In this document: one piece after another, positions 6,962-10,446 of the stretch | Numbering within the stretch: position 1 is the first letter of the stretch | Layout of the letters: every line of letters begins with the position of its first letter | DNA from: Mycoplasmatota bacterium | GTDB lineage: Bacteria > Bacillota_I > Bacilli_A > Izemoplasmatales > Izemoplasmataceae | Direction of reading: 5' to 3' | Length of the DNA: 10,446 bases | NCBI GenBank assembly: GCA_030641535.1 | Contig: DAOWHG010000036.1 | Span: 1 to 10,446, forward strand | Notes under the pieces: model-generated | What the model was told of the DNA's origin: nothing | Seen by the model: the letters and a program-made list of their open reading frames with translations, nothing else | Databases searched by the model: none | Translations under genes and position numbers: made by a program

Positions 6962-7809
6962 TATTCTGCAAACCAGCTAATTCCATACCCTTTATATCCT
7001 ACATGGATACTAAAGACAGGTCCAAGATAACTTGTAAAAGTAATTTTCGAGTTTGGATACTTAGCTTTAATTAACTCTTCTAGGTTTTTAGCGCTATCTA
7101 ATGAATGAGTATTTGTTAAATAGAAAGTAATATTCTTATATCCTTTTGAATCCTCTTCTATATTTCTTAACATATAATTATGCACTTTTGTGTATGTTCT
7201 TTCTTTATTAATGAGCTCAAGTTTTCCTTTAATAACTTTAATTATTGGTTTAACTCTTAACACTGTTCCTATTGCTGCTGAAGCTGTAGATAATCTACCA
7301 CCTCTAGCTAAAGAAAATAGATGTTCTACAGTAAACATTTGTTTAGATGTTGAAATGATTCTATCTATACGTTCAATAATTGCTTCTTCATCTTTACCAT
7401 TATTAATCATTTCAATTAGTTCAATCGCAATCATTTCACTACCATAAGCGGCTAGTTTCGTGTCGAATAGATAAACTTTTTCAGGATCATCTAACATATT
7501 TCTGGCAAGTTCAGCTGATTGGAAAGTTCCACTAATTTGGCTTGATAGTAAAACACAAAAAACTTTTTCATATCCCTCGCTGATTCTCTTTTCAAATATA
7601 TCTAAAAATTCTCCTGGAGCTGGTTGGCTAGTTGTAAATTTCACACCTTTTGCCTGTTTAGCAAAAATGAAATCATTGTCAACATCAACCTCTCTATGAG
7701 ATGTAGTAGATTCAACCACATTCAAAGATGCGATACTAATATTATTATCTTTAATTACTTCTTTAGTTAAATAGACTGTACTATCAATTACTATAGCATA
7801 TTTTTTCAT
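6961..7809 (-). CDS. DegV family fatty-acid-binding protein (FakB-like), paralogue 1
   Basis: 282 residues, the usual DegV length. The N-terminal half begins YAIVIDSTVYL; TTSQP (59-63) and SGT (93-95) are the conserved loops that, in known DegV/FakB structures, contact the fatty-acid carboxylate; GGR (170-172) and His269 in FSIHVGYKGYG complete the pattern. FakB proteins present a bound fatty acid to the kinase FakA, giving acyl-phosphate for lipid synthesis from outside fatty acids; no FakA (DAK-type kinase) is in the window. It aligns without a single gap to the next upstream gene over all 282 residues, about 48% identical by hand count, so the two arose by tandem duplication. The Shine-Dalgarno AAGGAG lies in the 17-bp gap between them, and the shared terminator follows directly. 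Confidence 0.9.
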   Translation of the reverse strand: MKKYAIVIDSTVYLTKEVIKDNNISIASLNVVESTTSHREVDVDNDFIFAKQAKGVKFTTSQPAPGEFLDIFEKRISEGYEKVFCVLLSSQISGTFQSAELARNMLDDPEKVYLFDTKLAAYGSEMIAIELIEMINNGKDEEAIIERIDRIISTSKQMFTVEHLFSLARGGRLSTASAAIGTVLRVKPIIKVIKGKLELINKERTYTKVHNYMLRNIEEDSKGYKNITFYLTNTHSLDSAKNLEELIKAKYPNSKITFTSYLGPVFSIHVGYKGYGISWFAE

Positions 7810-7826
7810 CTAATCTTCTCCTTCTT

Positions 7827-8675
7827 TTATTCTGAACACCAAGAAAGTCCGTATCCTTTTTTTCCTAAATGCAAGTTAAATATAGGACCTAAGTTTTCTG
7901 TATACGATATTTTAATGTTTTTAAATACCCTTTCTAATTCATTTCTTAGAGCTGTAGCTTGTTCAGTTGAATTATGTCCAAGTATTCTTACACAAATAGA
8001 AGACACACCTTTTGTAGTTTCTTTCATAGCTTCAACAATTTCTTGTATTACTTTTTTATGTGTTCTAGCTGATTTATATAAATCTAATTTCCCTTCAACC
8101 ATTTGTATAAGAGGTTTAATTCTTAATACAGTTCCAATTGCTGCTTTAGTTCTTGAAAGTCTTCCAGATCTTAATAAACTTGTAAGACTTTCTAAAGTGA
8201 ATATCAGATTAGTTGAAGAAATCAATTTATTGATTTTTTCTATAATCTTATCAAAATCTTTCTTAGCATTAATCATATCAATTATTCTTAAAGCTATCAT
8301 CTCGTTTCCAAAAGCTGCTAGACCTGAATTAAATACATATACAAAATTAGGATTCTCCAACATGTTTTGTGCAAGTGTTGCTGATTGATATGTTCCACTA
8401 ATTTGATCACTTAAACATACTACAAACACTTTTTCATATCCCAGTTCTAGTAATTCTTCGTATGTAGATAAAAATTCACCAGGTGAAGGTTGGCTCGTTG
8501 TTAAAACGTGTCCTTTACCTAATCTATCATAAACAAAATCATTATCTACCTCAGATTCTTTAAAAGTTTCTTCCCCGTCTATTATGTTCAAACTTACTTT
8601 TCTAATATCATATTTCTTAATTTCTTCTTCTGATAAGTACACCGTGCTGTCAACGACTAGTGCATATTTTTCCAT
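7827..8675 (-). CDS. DegV family fatty-acid-binding protein (FakB-like), paralogue 2
   Basis: 282 residues, colinear with the downstream paralogue. Conserved loops stand at identical positions: TTSQPSPGEF (59-68), SGT (93-95), and His269 in FNLHLGKKGYG. The usual GGR is SGR here (170-172), and many surface positions in the C-terminal third differ, so its fatty-acid preference or partner may differ from paralogue 1. Both end in a KGYG-x-SW-xx-E tail instead of the ending seen in the third DegV of this window. It is the first gene of its operon; the Shine-Dalgarno AAGGAG lies 9 bases ahead of the ATG. Its leader carries a promoter segment and a 3' scrap copied from hlyIII (see the separate entries). 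Confidence 0.9.
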   Translation of the reverse strand: MEKYALVVDSTVYLSEEEIKKYDIRKVSLNIIDGEETFKESEVDNDFVYDRLGKGHVLTTSQPSPGEFLSTYEELLELGYEKVFVVCLSDQISGTYQSATLAQNMLENPNFVYVFNSGLAAFGNEMIALRIIDMINAKKDFDKIIEKINKLISSTNLIFTLESLTSLLRSGRLSRTKAAIGTVLRIKPLIQMVEGKLDLYKSARTHKKVIQEIVEAMKETTKGVSSICVRILGHNSTEQATALRNELERVFKNIKISYTENLGPIFNLHLGKKGYGLSWCSE

Positions 8676-8690
8676 TTTTTTTATCTCCTT

Positions 8691-8747
8691 TTATAATATA
8701 TACCCATACAAACAATGATAAATAAGTGATTTCCCATCCTGTGAATC
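8691..8747 (-). pseudogene. Remnant of the 3' end of an hlyIII gene
   Basis: An 18-codon frame (opened by a TGA at 8748, closed by TAA at 8691) ends in CLYGYIL-stop; the intact hlyIII at 9735 ends in CVYGYIL-stop. The last 24 bases are 22/24 identical (8691-8714 against 9735-9758) and homology fades further upstream. Beyond the stop both continue into AAAAGGAGA and a degV start, 15 and 18 bases away. The rest of hlyIII is missing between this scrap and the copied promoter segment. An AT-rich chance match is possible but unlikely, given the matching stop, ribosome site and gene order. Confidence 0.7.
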
Positions 8748-8759
8748 TCATATTTAAAT

Positions 8760-8796
8760 ATTACTCTATCACACATATTAATTTACCAAATATTAC
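8760..8796 (-). repeat. 37-bp promoter repeat, copy 1 (upstream of the degV pair)
   Basis: This segment is 35/37 identical to 10410-10446 ahead of hlyIII. It contains the -10 element and the transcription start region of the degV pair. Direct orientation, about 1.65 kb apart. Confidence 0.9.
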
Positions 8797-8805
8797 TATA
8801 TGTGT
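8771..8805. promoter_or_regulatory. Inverted repeat spanning the degV-pair promoter (possible operator)
   Basis: The 8-base arms ACACATAT (8771-8778) and ATATGTGT (8798-8805) are perfect inverted copies. One overlaps the end of the -35 and the other covers the expected start site, so a bound protein would block RNA polymerase. A near-perfect 14-base direct repeat, 13/14 identical (8756-8769 and 8788-8801), lies on top of it at a 32-bp period, about three helical turns. Confidence 0.45.
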
Positions 8806-8808
8806 CAA
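8780..8808 (-). promoter_or_regulatory. Promoter of the tandem degV operon
   Basis: On the minus strand a perfect -35 TTGACA (8803-8808), a 17-bp spacer, and the -10 TAAATT (8780-8785) preceded by TGG, giving an extended -10. The start would be near 8773, leaving a leader of nearly 100 bases that includes the hlyIII scrap. Confidence 0.7.
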
Positions 8809-8813
8809 GGTAA

Positions 8814-8852
8814 TGAAATAGAAATGAGCTATCATTTTTACATGAAAGCTCA
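8814..8852 (-). terminator. Terminator of the hlyIII-degV operon
   Basis: On the minus strand TGAGCT and AGCTCA pair, then a T-T mismatch, then TCAT/ATGA around a six-base loop, followed by TTTCTATTTC. It lies 18 bp past the degV stop and just before the next promoter. The T run is broken, so efficiency may be moderate. Confidence 0.6.
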
Positions 8853-8870
8853 AAACATATTTAACTTAAT

Positions 8871-9716
8871 TTATACTTTTCTTACTATAATAGCAACTAT
8901 ATCTGGACCTGTATGCACACCTAAAACTGGTGTTAACTGAACAATATCAATATTTCTAATGTGAAGATCTTTTTTCAGTTTATCAGAAATCTTTTGAGCT
9001 TTTTCAATACCAGCACCATAATGAATTGTTACATCAACAAGATCATCTGCATACTTCTTGCTTACTATATTTCTCATAGTAATCAATGCTCTATTAACTC
9101 CAAAAGCTTTAGACACTGTATAATAAACTCCTTGATCATTTACTGATATTATCGGCTTAATAGCAAGAATATCTCCAATAGTTCCTTCAACCTTGCCTAT
9201 TCTTCCACCTTTTCTTAGATACTTTAGTGTCTCAACTGTATACAATGCAACACTATTCTTATATCTCAAATCATCGAGACGACTAAATATTTCTGATATT
9301 GAGAATTTAGATTTTATACTTTGAATTGCTTCTTTAACGATATAGCCTAATGCCATTGACAATGTTTTAGAATCATACATATGTATATTGACACCAATAC
9401 AATCCTCAGAAGCAACTTTAAAGGCATTAAATGTGCCACTCAACTCACTAGATATTGTAATAACTAAAATATCAGTATACCCTTTCTTAATGAATTTATT
9501 AATAGCTCCAGTAAAGTCTCCTAAATCAGGTAAGCTTGTTGTTACGTTCTTATCAACAAGATTCTTATAGACAGTTTCATAATCTATTTCAATTTGATCT
9601 CGGTAATATTTATCATCAACAGAAATCATTAAAGGCATCATTTCTAAATTTTCAATAGTTTTAACATATTCAAAACTAAGGTTGGAACTTGAATCAGTAA
9701 TTACCGCTATTTTCAT
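8871..9716 (-). CDS. DegV family fatty-acid-binding protein (FakB-like), third copy
   Basis: 281 residues, a classical DegV. It opens with MKIAVITDSSSNL; the lipid-binding loops are TTSLPDLGDF (59-68) and SGT (93-95), with GGRIG (170-174) and His268 in LGVHTGPDIVAI near the end. It is much less like the tandem pair than they are to each other: SQP is SLP, and the tail is the common HTGP type rather than HVGYKGYG. It probably binds a different fatty-acid class. It follows hlyIII by 18 bp with a Shine-Dalgarno AAGGAG in the gap, so both are made from one message, ended by the hairpin downstream. An out-of-frame ATG five bases upstream of the start is ignored. Partner FakA is not in the window. 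Confidence 0.9.
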   Translation of the reverse strand: MKIAVITDSSSNLSFEYVKTIENLEMMPLMISVDDKYYRDQIEIDYETVYKNLVDKNVTTSLPDLGDFTGAINKFIKKGYTDILVITISSELSGTFNAFKVASEDCIGVNIHMYDSKTLSMALGYIVKEAIQSIKSKFSISEIFSRLDDLRYKNSVALYTVETLKYLRKGGRIGKVEGTIGDILAIKPIISVNDQGVYYTVSKAFGVNRALITMRNIVSKKYADDLVDVTIHYGAGIEKAQKISDKLKKDLHIRNIDIVQLTPVLGVHTGPDIVAIIVRKV

Positions 9717-9734
9717 ATCATATTCTCCTTTTTA

Positions 9735-10388
9735 TTATAATATATATCCATACACACATATAAAATGAAATATTGTTCCTCCGAGAACAAATAAATGCCA
9801 TACTAAGTGAGAATACTTAAATTTAGAAATAAAGAATAAAACACCAATAGTATAACAAAGCCCACCTAATAATAAGTAAATAAACTCACTTCCCATTCCC
9901 GAAAGTACATCCCCTGATACAAGTAAAAAACTCCATCCCATCAACAAGTATATGATGACAGAAACTGCCATATACTTTTCTCCCCAAACGGCTTTAAATA
10001 AAACTCCTATTAAAGTAATAACCCATAACCCAGTTAACAGTATATAAGCACTAGTAGTATTTACTAACAAAACTAAAAATGGAGTATACGTCCCAGCGAT
10101 TAAAATAAATATACTTGAATGATCAAATCTCCTAAATACATTCTTAACAGTTTTCATTTCATCTGGGAAAGAATGAAGAAGAGTACTTGATAAATAAAGT
10201 ATAATCATCGAAACTCCAAAAGCAACACTTGAAAGGATTTCAACTGAAGTATCAGCCTTAACAACAAGTAATACCAACGCAGCAATAGCTAATAATACGC
10301 CAATACCATGTGAAACCGCATTAGCAATCAATTCGCCGAGCGATGTTTTTTTCATAACAATTGATTCGCCAAATGATATTTTTTCCAT
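9735..10388 (-). CDS. Hemolysin III family membrane protein (PAQR superfamily)
   Basis: 217 residues from the chosen ATG, with about seven membrane segments. The conserved metal-site pattern of the HlyIII/PAQR superfamily is complete: SSTLLHSF (His72), RRFDHSSIFILIAGTYTPF (Asp89, His90) and HLVWHLFVLGG-TIFHF (His194, His198, His208). Adiponectin-receptor relatives are zinc-dependent lipid amidases; bacterial members are linked to haemolysis or membrane homeostasis, but their reaction is not settled. A GTG three codons upstream lies too close to the Shine-Dalgarno AGAGGAT, so the ATG at 10388 is used. A second ATG at codon 12 (10355) begins the part that matches family members (SLGELIANAVSHGIG); the first 11 codons look like a duplicated copy of the next 11. 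First gene of a two-gene operon with degV; the promoter is shared in sequence with the degV pair. Confidence 0.9.
   Translation of the reverse strand: MEKISFGESIVMKKTSLGELIANAVSHGIGVLLAIAALVLLVVKADTSVEILSSVAFGVSMIILYLSSTLLHSFPDEMKTVKNVFRRFDHSSIFILIAGTYTPFLVLLVNTTSAYILLTGLWVITLIGVLFKAVWGEKYMAVSVIIYLLMGWSFLLVSGDVLSGMGSEFIYLLLGGLCYTIGVLFFISKFKYSHLVWHLFVLGGTIFHFICVYGYIL
10323..10388 (-). repeat. Imperfect 33-bp tandem duplication at the hlyIII start
   Basis: The first 33 coding bases (10356-10388, MEKISFGESIV) and the next 33 (10323-10355, MKKTSLGELIA) match at 25 of 33 positions without gaps, both starting with ATG. Only the first copy has a Shine-Dalgarno. It appears that the N-terminus was extended by an in-frame duplication. 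Confidence 0.6.
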
Positions 10389-10409
10389 ATAAAACACATC
10401 CTCTATGTA

Positions 10410-10446
10410 ATTACTCTATCACACATACTAATTTATCAAATATTAC
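10410..10446 (-). repeat. 37-bp promoter repeat, copy 2 (upstream of hlyIII, cut by window edge)
   Basis: 35/37 identical to 8760-8796. On the minus strand it contains the extended -10 TGATAAATT, with the hexamer at 10430-10435, placing the start near 10423, about 35 bases before the hlyIII ATG. The -35 and any second operator arm would lie beyond 10446, so the repeat may be longer than seen. Confidence 0.85.

Noticed and set aside
7190..8388. Plus-strand open frames of 85 and 157 codons inside the two degV genes
   Set aside because: They lie opposite conserved DegV motifs, occur at matching places in both paralogues, and are explained as mirror frames of the same coding sequence.
8650..8750. 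Possible upstream reading frame starting at the ATG at 8750 and overlapping the degV start
   Set aside because: No Shine-Dalgarno ahead of it, and its frame differs from that of the hlyIII scrap; better explained as remnant DNA.
8961..9570. Two short plus-strand frames opposite the third degV
   Set aside because: Antisense shadows without ribosome sites or family likeness.
1..10446. CRISPR array, insertion sequence or prophage
   Set aside because: No regularly spaced repeat set, no transposase or integrase motif, and no terminal inverted repeats. The repeats found are promoter-linked or within a gene start.

Overview
The window comes from an AT-rich, low-GC bacterium of the Firmicutes/Mollicutes type. 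TAA, TAG and probably TGA serve as stops, Trp is written TGG, and I see no in-frame TGA inside the genes, so the code appears to be the standard bacterial one rather than the Mycoplasma code. Together with an alMGS-like glycolipid glycosyltransferase, an LtaS-like sulfatase-fold enzyme and several fatty-acid-binding DegV proteins, this fits lineages such as Acholeplasma, Izemoplasma or Haloplasma. That placement is an inference.

Layout from left to right. (1) Positions 1-1105, minus strand: the first 368 codons of a CPA2-type cation:proton antiporter that runs off the left edge. (2) 1190-1529, minus strand: a tRNA operon His-Gln-Leu with a strong promoter and a terminator; a perfect 16-bp palindrome lies in the promoter spacer. 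(3) 1663-3645, plus strand: an LTA-synthase-family membrane phospho-transferase with its own promoter, ending in a two-way terminator. (4) 3698-6281, minus strand: a tight three-gene operon in which two diverged TMEM164/YwaF-family membrane proteins flank a GT4 glycosyltransferase that resembles diacylglycerol glucosyltransferases. (5) 6325-6903, minus strand: a uridine-kinase-family P-loop kinase. (6) 6961-8675, minus strand: two tandem DegV (FakB-like) paralogues. (7) 8871-10388, minus strand: a hemolysin III/PAQR-family membrane protein followed by a third DegV.

Most of the protein genes concern membrane lipids: fatty-acid carriers (three DegV), a possible lipid hydrolase (HlyIII/PAQR), two possible lipid acyltransferases (TMEM164-like), a glycolipid synthase, and an enzyme that would use lipid head groups (LtaS-like). 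The likely theme is uptake of outside fatty acids and tailoring of glycolipids and phospholipids.

The most striking non-coding observation is a scar. The leader of the tandem degV pair carries the same 37-bp promoter segment as hlyIII (35/37 identical), followed directly by a copy of the last 24 bases of hlyIII with its stop codon (22/24) and a similar Shine-Dalgarno. It looks as if a second promoter-hlyIII-degV unit once existed here and its hlyIII was deleted.
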